From: ECT2AJA-110-A sp035399845
GTDB taxonomy: Bacteria; Planctomycetota; Phycisphaerae; UBA1845; UTPLA1
Reading direction: 5' to 3'
Length of the DNA stretch: 64,000 bases
Assembly: GCA_035399845.1 (NCBI GenBank)
Contig: DAOPJV010000006.1
Span: forward strand, 1-64,000
Position numbers and translations under genes: made by a program. The notes beneath the pieces are model-generated. The model was not told the DNA's origin. It did not search any database and saw nothing but the letters and a program-made list of their open reading frames with translations. Below are positions 46,694 through 57,975 of this stretch, piece by piece; the first letter of the stretch is position 1; each line of letters begins with the position of its first letter.

Positions 46694-46719
46694 TAACGTT
46701 CTTTGAAACATGGACAGGC

Positions 46720-46755
46720 GCAATGGCGGCGCCCGCATTGCGGCGCCGCCATTGC
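46720..46755. other. Perfect 14-bp hairpin in the GH16 leader
   Basis: GCAATGGCGGCGCC (46720-46733) pairs with GGCGCCGCCATTGC (46742-46755) around an eight-base loop. It lies 27 bases after the stop of the multi-module gene and 72 before the next ATG. There is no U-tract. Confidence 0.65.
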
Positions 46756-46774
46756 CTCCCTGCGACACAGTTCG

Positions 46775-46798
46775 ACGCCCGCCAACTGAGGCGGGCGT
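46775..46798. other. Second hairpin in the GH16 leader
   Basis: ACGCCCGCC pairs with GGCGGGCGT around AACTGA, followed by TTGTCG. It sits 28 bases before the GH16 ATG and could end upstream transcripts or act as an attenuator or mRNA-end stabiliser. Confidence 0.55.
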
Positions 46799-46826
46799 TG
46801 TCGCCGCGCGACAACAGAAGGTACTT

Positions 46827-48926
<2,100 letters not shown>

Positions 48927-49027
48927 TGGCGCATTGGCGCCCCGAAGCGCGGCGTATCGCAATTTCGCGGCGCGTCGCATTTGTCTGCAGGCGACACAAA
49001 GTCGCCGGAATCAAGGGGAGAAATGAC

Positions 49028-49693
49028 ATGTGGACTCGTACTCAAGTGGTAGTGGCGATCGCCGCCCTTGCAATCACTTCATTCGTCGGCGGCTCTCGCG
49101 CCTCGGCCGATCTGATTGCCAACGGCGGCTTTGAACTCGGGATCGGCGCCGACGCCGACAACTGGAGCCAGTTTGAAGGCGCGACACCGCCGGCCCTGGT
49201 GTCGGTCGATCGCGTCAACACAATGCCGGCCTCCGGCGACTGGGCGATGGAACTGTCCGTCACGGGCTCGACGATGTCCGTCGGCACCAACGCCGAAATT
49301 CAGCAGCTCACGGCGCTGAACTCCATCACGCCGGGCGAATCCTACGACCTGAGCTTCCTCGCCAAGGCCGCCAACATCGGCCCCGGCGTCGTCGTTTTCA
49401 TGGAAGTTCAGTGGCTCGACAGTGACGGCAGTGATGGCGGCGGCGTCAAGGGATCGTCAGGGCTCGTGCAGTTCGGCGGCTCGCTGACGAATGTCTATCA
49501 GTCCTTCGGTTTCACGGGCATCGTTGCCGCCGCCGGCGCCGACGCGGCCTTGGTCGACATCCGCATGAACGGCGGCGCCTTCGACGGCTCCGACGGTCTC
49601 ATGTACGTCGATGACGTGATGCTCACGCCGGAACCGGGCAGCCTCGCGCTCCTCCTGATCGGCGGAGTCGCCCTCCTGCGCCGCCGACGATAG
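49028..49693 (+). CDS. PEP-CTERM exported protein with CBM4/9-like domain
   Basis: 221 residues from the ATG at 49028 (AAGGGGAG upstream, signal peptide ending S-R-A-S-A-D). The domain begins L-I-A-N-G-G-F-E-L-G and ends M-Y-V-D-D-V-M-L, typical ends of CBM4/9-like sandwiches. C-terminus P-E-P-G-S-L, hydrophobic segment, R-R-R-R. Likely glucan-binding surface protein; last gene of the second GH16 unit, 101 bp after the hydrolase, and followed by a terminator. Confidence 0.87.
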   Translation: MWTRTQVVVAIAALAITSFVGGSRASADLIANGGFELGIGADADNWSQFEGATPPALVSVDRVNTMPASGDWAMELSVTGSTMSVGTNAEIQQLTALNSITPGESYDLSFLAKAANIGPGVVVFMEVQWLDSDGSDGGGVKGSSGLVQFGGSLTNVYQSFGFTGIVAAAGADAALVDIRMNGGAFDGSDGLMYVDDVMLTPEPGSLALLLIGGVALLRRRR

Positions 49694-49712
49694 AAACGTC
49701 GTCCAGCAAATG

Positions 49713-49746
49713 CTCGCGGACTCGATCCGCGAGATCTTTCTTTCTC
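49713..49746 (+). terminator. Rho-independent terminator of the glucan locus
   Basis: CTCGCGGA (49713-49720) pairs with TCCGCGAG (49726-49733) around a five-base loop, followed by ATCTTTCTTTCTC on the plus strand. Confidence 0.65.
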
Positions 49747-49751
49747 ACGCG

Positions 49752-49780
49752 CGCCACTGGTGGTTTGACCACCAGTGGCG
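49752..49780. terminator. Perfect 13-bp palindromic hairpin between convergent genes
   Basis: CGCCACTGGTGGT and ACCACCAGTGGCG are separated by TTG. It follows the U-tract of the previous terminator and precedes the end of the module 5 kinase gene from the other side, so it may block both transcripts. It has no U-tract of its own. Confidence 0.5.
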
Positions 49781-49878
49781 ACGTTATTTGCGGCGTCGGA
49801 CGCATGCGGCCAATTCGTCGGCATGGGCGCCAATGGCGCCCCAATCCACCTCGACCGGCATCCGATCCATGAGAGACG

Positions 49879-52800
49879 TCACTCCGCAAGGCGCCGTCGC
49901 AGCGCCTCCACCTCCAGCCATAGCGTTCGACATTCCGCCTGTTCATCCGCCGGCAGCCGCTCCGAGTTGTCGCGGATGGACGAGAGACTCCGATCTGAAG
50001 CCCATTGGTCAAGCATCCGAATGCAGAAGGCGCGACGCGTCGGTTCCCCCGACGCTGCAAGGGACGCACAGGCGTTCAGTTCCTCGCGCAGCCATGCGCG
50101 CGACTGCCGTCTCCACGACGATCGACTCAACTCGGTATCGTTGACTGTGGCGTCTGCGCCCTCTCCCCCCGCCAGCGCCGCGAGGCGAGCGGCGACAAAT
50201 CGGCGTCCTTCCATGACGTCTGTCAGCGTCGGATCGACTGCGAATGCGTCTCGATACAACTGTGCGGCGAGCCCAAATCGCTGCTTCGCCAGACATGCGC
50301 CGAGCATCGCAAATCGCTCGTCGTTGTCACGAGGCGAATAACGATTCTCCAGAAACGCCTCCACCTGCGGCACGATGAGCCGTTCCGCTTCGCGACGCAG
50401 AATGTGATACATCCACGCTTCGCGCATCACGGCCTCATCGGGCGACCAGTTGAACTTCTGGATGGCCCGCGCGAGCGTCTGACGAGCCTCCACTGACTTC
50501 CCCAGTTGAAAAAGAGACATGGCCAGAGTCAGGTCCGGCGCGGGGCCCAGAATCGTCGCCGCCTCGCCCGACGCCAGCGCCGCCGCCTCTTCGTAGCGTC
50601 CCAATCGATACGCCGCCAACGACCTGGCGAAGAGGAAATAGGGATAGGCCCATTCGCCATACTCTCGCTTGTCCCCGCGGAGGGCGAGATCGATCAGCGC
50701 CGCCGCCGCTTTCGTTTTCTCAGGCGACAACTCGCCAAACATACACGCGCGCCCGGATCGCTCCCGGATGTGCGGATCTGTCGCCGTCGCGAACCGAGTG
50801 AGCAGTTCATCGCACGCGCGACGGTATTCCCCTTCATTGCCGAGGTACAGGCACAGCTCGGCGTAACCATCCCACGTCTCGTGTGACGTCGGCGACTGTG
50901 CGAGCCGAGATTGCCACGCTCGCTGGACCTCATCCGCCCGATTCAGACGAATCATACAGTATTGCTCGCCTCGCCACCCTTGTTCATTGTCCGGATCAAT
51001 GTCGAGAACAACTCGGAAGCGATCGAGCGCGTCGCCCCAATCACGCTTATTGTACGCCATCGCCGCGAGACTGAGTTGCGCCCACACATGCGCGGGATCC
51101 GCTTTGACCGTTTGACGAAAGTGGAATTCGGCTTCGTCGTCCCGCTTCAGGCGTTGCAGATACACGCCCATGTTGTAGTGGACTATCGCGGCATCCGGCC
51201 GCAACGCGAGCGCGGCGCGACAGTGGCCGATGGCCTCCTCCAGGTTGACCTGTTCAAGCAGCAGGCCCAGCTCAAAGTTGAGCCAGAAGTCGTCCGGACA
51301 TCGGCGGTACACGCGCCGCAGAAATGCCGTTGGATCGCCTCCGAGCCGGCGCCATCGCGTGCTCATTGCCACCATGATGGTAACAGGCTGGCGATCGACA
51401 TCCGCCGTCTCTGCCAGCTCAGCGAGCGTGTCGAGGTCGGCCCAATCCGTCTGACTTCGCACGCGATCCCGCCACGGGTCAGGATCAACGCGCCTCGCCA
51501 CGTCGAGAATCCACGAACGATCACGCGCCTGGGCGCATGCGGCCCAGTCGTCCAGCGCCGCAATGATTGTCGCTTGCACGGCGGACGCCGCGATTCGATC
51601 CGCTGTCGGGTCCGCCGGGTGATCGACGGAACCCAATCCGCTTTCTCGAAAGGCGGCCGCGTAATTCCTGGCGCATTCGTCATAGTCGATCCCGCCGCCA
51701 GCAAAACTGGCGCCGCGACTCATCCGGATCCGGTCCAGACGCTCGACGAGATTCAGATCCGACTCCGCCCTTTCGATCTCGCGTCTCAGCGCTTCGGAGC
51801 CCGCGTCCGGCACACGTCCCAGGATCGCGCGCACTTCGTCGAATCGCCCCTCGTTTTCCAGCTCGATGACGAACTCCAGTCGCTCCTTCCATCGCGTCAT
51901 CTCCGCGCGCTGCTGCGCTGCCAGCTTCCACTCGCGCAACGCCGCGACGGACGCCACAACACCCAGTGCAATCGTCACGCCGATCAGGCCCGACATCGCC
52001 CGATTCCGCCGGATCCACCGCACGACGCGCTCCGCGCGCGATGAAGGTCGGGCGGCGATCGGTCGCCCCGCAAGAAACGCGCTGAGATCATCCCGAACCT
52101 CACCGGCGGATGCGTATCGCTGATTTGGGTCCTTCTGAAGGCACTTCAGACAGATCGTCTCAAGATCCCGCGGCGCGTACGCGACGATTCGCGACGGCGG
52201 AACGGGATCGTCATCCAGAATCCGTCGAAGCGTTTCAGCGGCGGACGCACCATGAAATGGCGGGCGTCCTGTCAGCAGTTCATAGAGCATCGCCCCCAGC
52301 GCGTAAATGTCGACCGACGGGCAGAACCCGACCGCCAGCCCCGACGCCTGCTCAGGCGCCATATAGCTGGGAGTCCCGACGCCGTGACCGTCGATCGTCA
52401 GACCTTCCGCCGATTCAAGTCGCCGCGCGAGGCCGAAGTCAGAGACTTTAAGGACGCCGTCGGAACACAGCAGCACATTCGCGGGTTTGAGATCTCGATG
52501 AACAATGCCGGCGTCATGGGCGACACTGACAACGTCGGCGAGTGTCTCGACGATCGTCGCCGCCTCCCGCGCCGACTGCGGTCGGCCGGCGATGCGCTCG
52601 GCCAGATCGCCGCCGTCCATGAATTCCATCGTGAAATAGGGGCGTCCTTCGACTTCGCCAACGTCATAGATGTGAACGATATTCGTATGGCGAAGGGAGG
52701 CGACCGCCTCGGCCTCCTGGCGAAACCTGGCGCGTTCCTTCGGGCTTGCCAGACGCCCGGAGAGCGGCATCTTGAGGGCGACCGGCCGATTCAGCTTGAG

Positions 52801-53097
52801 ATGTTGCGCCTTATACACGAGACCGACACCGCCGCGGCCCAGGACGCCCTCGATTCGATACCCAGGAACCTCCGGCGTTCGTTCTTCGGCAGAAATGTCG
52901 AAACGCCCCTCCGAGACGTGAGTTCTTTCGAACGGCGGAAAGAGCGCGTCGATCTGGGACTCCACCTGACGCAATCGCCTCAGCCGAACGCGTACCTCGT
53001 TCAATAGCTCCGGGCAATCGCGACACACGTCATCCGGGGACGCGCCGGTCTCCAGCAGTTCTTCGATGATCGCCCGCAGGCGTGGGTCGTCCGGCAT
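49879..53097 (-). CDS. Membrane Ser/Thr protein kinase with TPR repeats (module 5)
   Basis: 1072 residues. N-terminal segment of the P-E-L type (CPELLNEVRVRLRRLRQVE), like module 3. Kinase domain about 79-343: GRGGVG loop, K109, HRDLKPAN with D202, DFG at 220-222, APE box at 247-249. Transmembrane helix about 367-386, coiled region, then a long helical part with TPR units clearest at about 610-790 (HYNMGVYLQRLKRDDEAEF). It starts 15 bp after its sigma gene. The C-terminal 200 residues are helical with no assigned family. Confidence 0.95.
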   Translation of the reverse strand: MPDDPRLRAIIEELLETGASPDDVCRDCPELLNEVRVRLRRLRQVESQIDALFPPFERTHVSEGRFDISAEERTPEVPGYRIEGVLGRGGVGLVYKAQHLKLNRPVALKMPLSGRLASPKERARFRQEAEAVASLRHTNIVHIYDVGEVEGRPYFTMEFMDGGDLAERIAGRPQSAREAATIVETLADVVSVAHDAGIVHRDLKPANVLLCSDGVLKVSDFGLARRLESAEGLTIDGHGVGTPSYMAPEQASGLAVGFCPSVDIYALGAMLYELLTGRPPFHGASAAETLRRILDDDPVPPSRIVAYAPRDLETICLKCLQKDPNQRYASAGEVRDDLSAFLAGRPIAARPSSRAERVVRWIRRNRAMSGLIGVTIALGVVASVAALREWKLAAQQRAEMTRWKERLEFVIELENEGRFDEVRAILGRVPDAGSEALRREIERAESDLNLVERLDRIRMSRGASFAGGGIDYDECARNYAAAFRESGLGSVDHPADPTADRIAASAVQATIIAALDDWAACAQARDRSWILDVARRVDPDPWRDRVRSQTDWADLDTLAELAETADVDRQPVTIMVAMSTRWRRLGGDPTAFLRRVYRRCPDDFWLNFELGLLLEQVNLEEAIGHCRAALALRPDAAIVHYNMGVYLQRLKRDDEAEFHFRQTVKADPAHVWAQLSLAAMAYNKRDWGDALDRFRVVLDIDPDNEQGWRGEQYCMIRLNRADEVQRAWQSRLAQSPTSHETWDGYAELCLYLGNEGEYRRACDELLTRFATATDPHIRERSGRACMFGELSPEKTKAAAALIDLALRGDKREYGEWAYPYFLFARSLAAYRLGRYEEAAALASGEAATILGPAPDLTLAMSLFQLGKSVEARQTLARAIQKFNWSPDEAVMREAWMYHILRREAERLIVPQVEAFLENRYSPRDNDERFAMLGACLAKQRFGLAAQLYRDAFAVDPTLTDVMEGRRFVAARLAALAGGEGADATVNDTELSRSSWRRQSRAWLREELNACASLAASGEPTRRAFCIRMLDQWASDRSLSSIRDNSERLPADEQAECRTLWLEVEALRRRLAE

Positions 53098-53112
53098 GGT
53101 TCACGTCGCAAA

Positions 53113-53733
53113 TCACTCATCCGTTGTCGAATGCGGACTCAGGTCTCCCAGCTGCTCTGTCAGGATCACGAGACTGCGATTCAGCCGTCGCTGAATCGTC
53201 TTGGTCGCGACGCCGATCACGCCGGCCGCCTCCGTGTGCGTCATCCCCTGAATTCGCACGAGATCGAACGTTTCCCGCTCGTCATCCGGCAACCCCTCAA
53301 TCGCTTCGAGCATGCGCCTGGCGGCGGGGGTCAATTCTCCGCCGCTGCTTTCCGGCGCGACGACCTGTTCGGCCTCCAGCGAGACCAGCGTCGCCTGCTC
53401 ATCTAAGCGTCGGGCCAGGTCATTCAGTTCCCATCGCATGTGCTGATTCGCGAGGGCGAAGAACTGACGGACCGTCGTCGGCTTGATTGTGCGCAGCGCC
53501 TTAAGAAGCCGTTCCGTAACGGCGCTCAGCATTTCCTCGGACTGAAGGCTCATCGGAGGTCTCGTCAGCCGAGGATAGGCGCGAAACAGGAGGTTCGCGC
53601 AGAGCAGATGCAGCCGCCCTGTCGCCCGCTCGAGGAGCTGGCGAACGATCGGTTCCGTCGGCGAATCCCCCTTCAGGTCCGCCAGATCCTTCAGGTATCG
53701 CTGGATGGCGAATGTCGTGTTCGCGGGTTCCAT
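53113..53733 (-). CDS. ECF-like sigma factor (module 5)
   Basis: 206 residues from the ATG at 53733 (MEPANTTFAIQRYL); the frame stays open to 53922 but that overlaps the divergent promoter region. Region 2 contains MSLQSEEMLSAVTERLLKAL with the acidic E66-E67, not the Q-P-T form. Region 4: LPDDERETFDLVRIQGMTHT and a recognition helix A-T-K-T-I-Q-R-R. Paired with the TPR kinase 15 bp downstream. Divergent from the alpha/beta hydrolase operon. Confidence 0.92.
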   Translation of the reverse strand: MEPANTTFAIQRYLKDLADLKGDSPTEPIVRQLLERATGRLHLLCANLLFRAYPRLTRPPMSLQSEEMLSAVTERLLKALRTIKPTTVRQFFALANQHMRWELNDLARRLDEQATLVSLEAEQVVAPESSGGELTPAARRMLEAIEGLPDDERETFDLVRIQGMTHTEAAGVIGVATKTIQRRLNRSLVILTEQLGDLSPHSTTDE

Positions 53734-53902
53734 ATTGGCGTCGGATTCTAGCGATTGCCTGACACGCGTGCGACGCAAATCCCGTCGCGATCGATCCTTC
53801 CGGCACAGCTCCCGTGCACGATCAGCCCGCTGTCCAGTCGTTTCGCTCAGTCTAGGGAACGGGCGCGGGCGCCCGAAACGATCACGACAGGGAGACTCGC
53901 GG

Positions 53903-54727
53903 ATGCCGCATATCGTCACCAAAGACGGGACGGAAATCTACTACAAGGACTGGGGCGCCGGACAGCCCGTGGTATTCAGCCATGGATGGCCCCTCTCCGC
54001 CGACGACTGGGAAAACCAGATGATCTTCCTCGCCGAGCGCGGCTATCGCGTCATCGCGCATGATCGACGCGGACACGGTCGCTCCAGCCAGCCATGGCAC
54101 GGCAACAACATGGACACCTACGCAGACGATCTTGCGGAACTCGTCACGTCGCTCGACCTGCGCGACGCCGTCCACGTCGGACATTCAACAGGTGGCGGCG
54201 AAGTCGCCCGCTACATCGGCCGCCACGGCGCGCAGCGCGTCGCCAGGGCCGTCCTTATCGGCGCCGTTCCTCCACTGATGCTGAAGACAGCGGCGAATCC
54301 CGATGGATTGCCATTGGACGTATTTGACGGAATTCGTGCGGCGTCCATCGAGAATCGATCCGATTTCTATCGACAGATCGCCTCCGGCCCGTTTTACGGC
54401 TTCAATCGTCCCGGGGCGACGCCGTCACAGGGCGTCATCGACGACTTCTGGCGCCAGGGGATGATGGCGGGTCACAAGAACACCTTCGACTGCATCAAGG
54501 CGTTCTCCGAAACCGACTTCACTCAGGACCTGAAGCGCTTTGACATGCCGACGTTGATCATCCACGGCGACGACGATCAGATCGTGCCGATCGGCGCATC
54601 CGCGATCAACGCGGCCAAACTCATCAGCAATGCAATTCTCAAAATATACGAAGGAAGCTCGCACGGCGTCTGCACTGTTGAGAAACATCGCGTCAACGCC
54701 GACCTGCTCGCCTTTCTTCAGTCATAA
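53903..54727 (+). CDS. Alpha/beta hydrolase (non-haem chloroperoxidase/esterase type)
   Basis: 274 residues from the ATG at 53903. Cytoplasmic, no signal. Nucleophile elbow G-H-S-T-G-G-G with S95, Asp225 in H-G-D-D-D-Q-I-V-P and His254 in S-S-H-G; oxyanion region V-F-S-H-G-W-P. This is the family of cofactor-free haloperoxidases and arylesterases that also have perhydrolase activity; the natural substrate cannot be told. First gene of a five-gene plus-strand run. An in-frame extension to 53705 overlaps the sigma gene and is not credible. Confidence 0.93.
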   Translation: MPHIVTKDGTEIYYKDWGAGQPVVFSHGWPLSADDWENQMIFLAERGYRVIAHDRRGHGRSSQPWHGNNMDTYADDLAELVTSLDLRDAVHVGHSTGGGEVARYIGRHGAQRVARAVLIGAVPPLMLKTAANPDGLPLDVFDGIRAASIENRSDFYRQIASGPFYGFNRPGATPSQGVIDDFWRQGMMAGHKNTFDCIKAFSETDFTQDLKRFDMPTLIIHGDDDQIVPIGASAINAAKLISNAILKIYEGSSHGVCTVEKHRVNADLLAFLQS

Positions 54728-54811
54728 CGCGCCCCACGGCGCGGGAATTCGCAAACGACGCCGGCCGGGCGGCCAGGTGTCCATGAAACGACCTTGAATC
54801 GGAGAACCTCC

Positions 54812-55489
54812 ATGCCCGAGTACAACAAGCTCTATACGCCGCAGGACAGCGCCATCGTGTTCATCGACCACCAGCCGCAGATGACGTTTGGTGTTGCGGA
54901 CATCGATCGTGCGACGTTGATGAACAATGTCACGCTGCTCGCCAAAGTCGCCAGAACCTTCGACGTCCCCGCGGTCCTCACGGCCGTCGAGACGGAATCC
55001 TTCAGCGGCTACGTCTGGCCGCAATTGCTCGATGTCTTCCCGGGACAACCCGTCATCGAGCGCACCTCGATGAATTCCTGGGACGACGCCGGATTCCGGC
55101 GGGCGATTGAAGCGACAGGTCGAAAGAACATCATCATGACTGGCCTGTGGACCGAGGTCTGCGTGACATGGCCGACGATCGAGATGATCGGCGCCGGCTA
55201 CAACATCTATGTCGTCGAAGATTGCTGTGGCGCCACGTCGGCGGCGGCCCAGTCCGCGGCGCTGTCTCGGATGGTCCAGGCGGGCGCGACGCGACTCACG
55301 ACAATCGCCGCGCTGCTCGAATGGCAGCGTGACTGGAAGAATCGCGAACACTACGACCAGCTGATGAACATCCTCAGGCAACACGCGGGCGCCTACGGCG
55401 CCGGTGTTGAATACGCCTACACGATGGTTCACGGCGCACCGCAATCCGCCCAGAAACCGCAGGTCGTGCCGGACAAGGCGGGCCACTGA
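54812..55489 (+). CDS. Isochorismatase-family hydrolase (YcaC-like)
   Basis: 225 residues from the ATG at 54812 (GGAG seven bases upstream). Catalytic Asp19 (V-F-I-D-H-Q) and Cys117 (W-T-E-V-C-V-T) with the R-T-S-M-N-S-W segment at 84-90. These cysteine hydrolases cleave amide-like C-N bonds of small molecules; substrate unknown. The C-terminal 25 residues extend beyond the core fold. Confidence 0.92.
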   Translation: MPEYNKLYTPQDSAIVFIDHQPQMTFGVADIDRATLMNNVTLLAKVARTFDVPAVLTAVETESFSGYVWPQLLDVFPGQPVIERTSMNSWDDAGFRRAIEATGRKNIIMTGLWTEVCVTWPTIEMIGAGYNIYVVEDCCGATSAAAQSAALSRMVQAGATRLTTIAALLEWQRDWKNREHYDQLMNILRQHAGAYGAGVEYAYTMVHGAPQSAQKPQVVPDKAGH

Positions 55490-55556
55490 TCAGTCCGGGC
55501 GCCGCGCGCCGCCCCTCTCCCGATGCGGCGCGCGGGGCCGATCGACGATCGACAAA

Positions 55557-56096
55557 ATGCCCATTCACATCGCCATTACCCGACGCGTTCGTCCCGGTCG
55601 CGAAGCCGAATTCCAGGAGGCGCTGCGCCTGTTCTTTCAGGATTCGTTCGCGCACGGCGGCGTCCTGGGCGCGACGATGATTGTGCCACCGCCCGGCTCG
55701 GAATCGCGAGAGTTCGGCATCCTTCGCACCTTCCTGGACGAAAGCGAGCGCGACGCCTTCTACGCGTCGTCACTCTTCAGGACGTGGGAAGCGGCCTGCG
55801 AACCCCTGACCGATGGCGGATGGTCATCGCGAGAACTTCACGGTCTTGAAGCCTGGTTCCGGTCCTCCGGCGGCGCTCCTCCCCGCTGGAAAATGGCGAT
55901 CGCCACTTTCCTCGGTGTCTATCCCGTCGTCATGGTTCTCAGCAAGGTCATCGGTCCGGCGATTGCCGGATGGCCCTTTCTCATCGGCAACGCAGTCTTC
56001 ACCGCGTGCGTCGTCGGATTGCTGACGTGGATCGTCATGCCGCTCATCACGCGCACGCTGCATCACTGGCTTCATCCCGGAGGAAGCAATACATGA
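55557..56096 (+). CDS. Antibiotic-biosynthesis-monooxygenase (ABM) domain protein with two membrane helices
   Basis: 179 residues from the ATG at 55557. Residues 1-100 fit the ABM dimeric ferredoxin-like fold (ITRRVRPGREAEFQEALR, F-A-S/Y-A-S-S-L-F-R-T-W-E). Residues about 112-132 and 138-160 are membrane helices, ending in a His-containing basic tail, so the enzyme domain is held at the membrane. The stop overlaps the amidohydrolase start as ATGA. Such anchored ABM proteins are found next to hydrolases in other bacteria; the reaction is unknown. Confidence 0.88.
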   Translation: MPIHIAITRRVRPGREAEFQEALRLFFQDSFAHGGVLGATMIVPPPGSESREFGILRTFLDESERDAFYASSLFRTWEAACEPLTDGGWSSRELHGLEAWFRSSGGAPPRWKMAIATFLGVYPVVMVLSKVIGPAIAGWPFLIGNAVFTACVVGLLTWIVMPLITRTLHHWLHPGGSNT

Positions 56097-57955
56097 GTCT
56101 GGATTCCCACGCCGACCTGATCCTGAAGAACGGCCGAATCACGACGCTGGACGACAGACATCCTGACGCAACGCGGATTGCGTTCGGGAAAGGCCGTGTC
56201 CTTGCCGTCGACGACGCCGTCGAGTCAATGCGTGGCGCCAACACGCGCGTTGTGGATGTCGAAGGCCGTCGCGTGATCCCCGGGCTGAATGACTCACACC
56301 TGCACGTCATTCGCGGTGGCCTGAATTACAACATGGAGCTGCGCTGGGACGGTATCTGGTCCCTTGCCGACGCCCTCGAACTCCTTCGACTTCAGGCCCT
56401 GCGCACGCCCGCCCCGCAATGGGTCCGCGTCGTCGGTGGCTGGAGCGAGTTCCAGTTCAGGGAACGCCGAATGCCGACGCTGGACGAGATCAACGCCGCG
56501 GCGCCGGATGTCCCCGTGTTCATTCTCAATCTCTACTCGTCGGCGATGCTGAATCGTGCGGCGCTCCGGGCGCTGGGATACGACAGGCAAACACCCGATT
56601 TCGATCGGGGCGAAGTCGTCCGCGACAAGCGCGGCGCCCCCACGGGGCTTCTGCTGGCGAGGCCCAGCGCCATGATTCTCTATCAGACATTGGCCCTCGG
56701 CCCGAAGCTCGGGTTCGACGATCAACTGAATTCAACGCGTCAGTTCATGCGCGAACTGAACCGGCTCGGCCTGACCAGCATCATCGATGCGGGTGGCGGC
56801 GCGCAGAATTACCCGGAAGACTATCAGGTCATTCAGACGCTGCGCGAACGAGATCAACTCACGCTGCGAATCAGCTACGACCTGTTCGCTCAGAAGCCGG
56901 GGCGTGAGCTCGAAGACTTCCGCCGCTGGACGGGCAGCCTCAGACCCGGACAGGGAGACGAAATGCTGCGGCTCATCGGCGCCGGCGAGAATCTCACCTG
57001 GGCCGCCGCGGATTTTGAGATCTTTACGGAGCCCCGCCCCGATCTCGCGCCCGACATGGAGTCACAACTCGAACCGATCGTACGTACGCTTGCCGAAGCG
57101 CGATGGCCATTCCGCATCCACGCGACCTACGACGAGTCCATTTCGCGCTTCCTCGACGTGTTCGAACGCGTCAACCGCGATACGCCGTTCGAGCAGTCCG
57201 GCGAGTCATTGCATTGGTTCATCGATCATGCCGAGACGATCAGCGATCGTAACATCGATCGAATCGCCGCCATGCGCGGCGGCATCGCCGTTCAGCATCG
57301 AATGATGTATCAGGGCGAGTACTTCCTGAATCGCTACGGCGCCGATCAGCTTCGCCGCACGCCACCCCTCCGACGCATTCTCGACGCGGGACTGCCAATG
57401 GGCGGCGGGACCGACGCCACACGCGTCGCGAGCTACAACCCCTGGGTCTCGCTCCAGTGGATGGTGACAGGCCGGACCCTCGGCGGTCTCCAGATGTACG
57501 ACGACGCCAATCTGCTCAGCCGCGAGGAAGCGCTGCACGCATGGACCCGCGGCAGCGCCTGGTTCTCGTCGGAAGAAGATTGCAAGGGATCGCTGACGCC
57601 GGGCGCGATGGCCGATGTCGCCGTGCTGAGCGCGGACTTCATGACCTGTCCGGCCGAAGCGATCAGAGACATCACGTCCGTCCTGACGATCGTCGAGGGT
57701 CGGATCGTTCACGGAACAGACGCATTCGCGCCGCTGGCGCCGCCGCCGCCACCCGTCAGCCCGGATTGGGCGCCCGTCGCGGAGTTCGGTGGCTATGGCG
57801 CCCCCGCTTACGATCCATCGCGAAACGCCCGCGCCCAGACGCACACGCGTTCCCCGCGCTGTGGCTGCGCAACTCCCGGTCTGATCGAGCGGGCGAAGTC
57901 GGCGATCGACGCGACCTTCTGGGGCGCGTCGGGCTGCGATTGCTTTGCATTCTGA
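56093..57955 (+). CDS. Amidohydrolase family 3 (YtcJ-like) metal-dependent hydrolase
   Basis: 620 residues from the ATG at 56093 (GGAGGAAG upstream, four-base overlap with the ABM gene). N-terminal beta-sandwich with L-I-L-K-N-G-R-I-T-T, then the metal site G-L-N-D-S-H-L-H (H69, H71), later R-I-H-A-T-Y-D, D-H-A-E-T-I and the catalytic-Asp segment G-G-T-D-A-T-R. The C-terminus ends in an unusual C-G-C and C-D-C pair. Cytoplasmic amide or ester hydrolase of unknown substrate; works in the same operon as the isochorismatase-like hydrolase. Confidence 0.93.
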   Translation: MSLDSHADLILKNGRITTLDDRHPDATRIAFGKGRVLAVDDAVESMRGANTRVVDVEGRRVIPGLNDSHLHVIRGGLNYNMELRWDGIWSLADALELLRLQALRTPAPQWVRVVGGWSEFQFRERRMPTLDEINAAAPDVPVFILNLYSSAMLNRAALRALGYDRQTPDFDRGEVVRDKRGAPTGLLLARPSAMILYQTLALGPKLGFDDQLNSTRQFMRELNRLGLTSIIDAGGGAQNYPEDYQVIQTLRERDQLTLRISYDLFAQKPGRELEDFRRWTGSLRPGQGDEMLRLIGAGENLTWAAADFEIFTEPRPDLAPDMESQLEPIVRTLAEARWPFRIHATYDESISRFLDVFERVNRDTPFEQSGESLHWFIDHAETISDRNIDRIAAMRGGIAVQHRMMYQGEYFLNRYGADQLRRTPPLRRILDAGLPMGGGTDATRVASYNPWVSLQWMVTGRTLGGLQMYDDANLLSREEALHAWTRGSAWFSSEEDCKGSLTPGAMADVAVLSADFMTCPAEAIRDITSVLTIVEGRIVHGTDAFAPLAPPPPPVSPDWAPVAEFGGYGAPAYDPSRNARAQTHTRSPRCGCATPGLIERAKSAIDATFWGASGCDCFAF

Positions 57956-57975
57956 TCCGCACGACGGAGAACACG

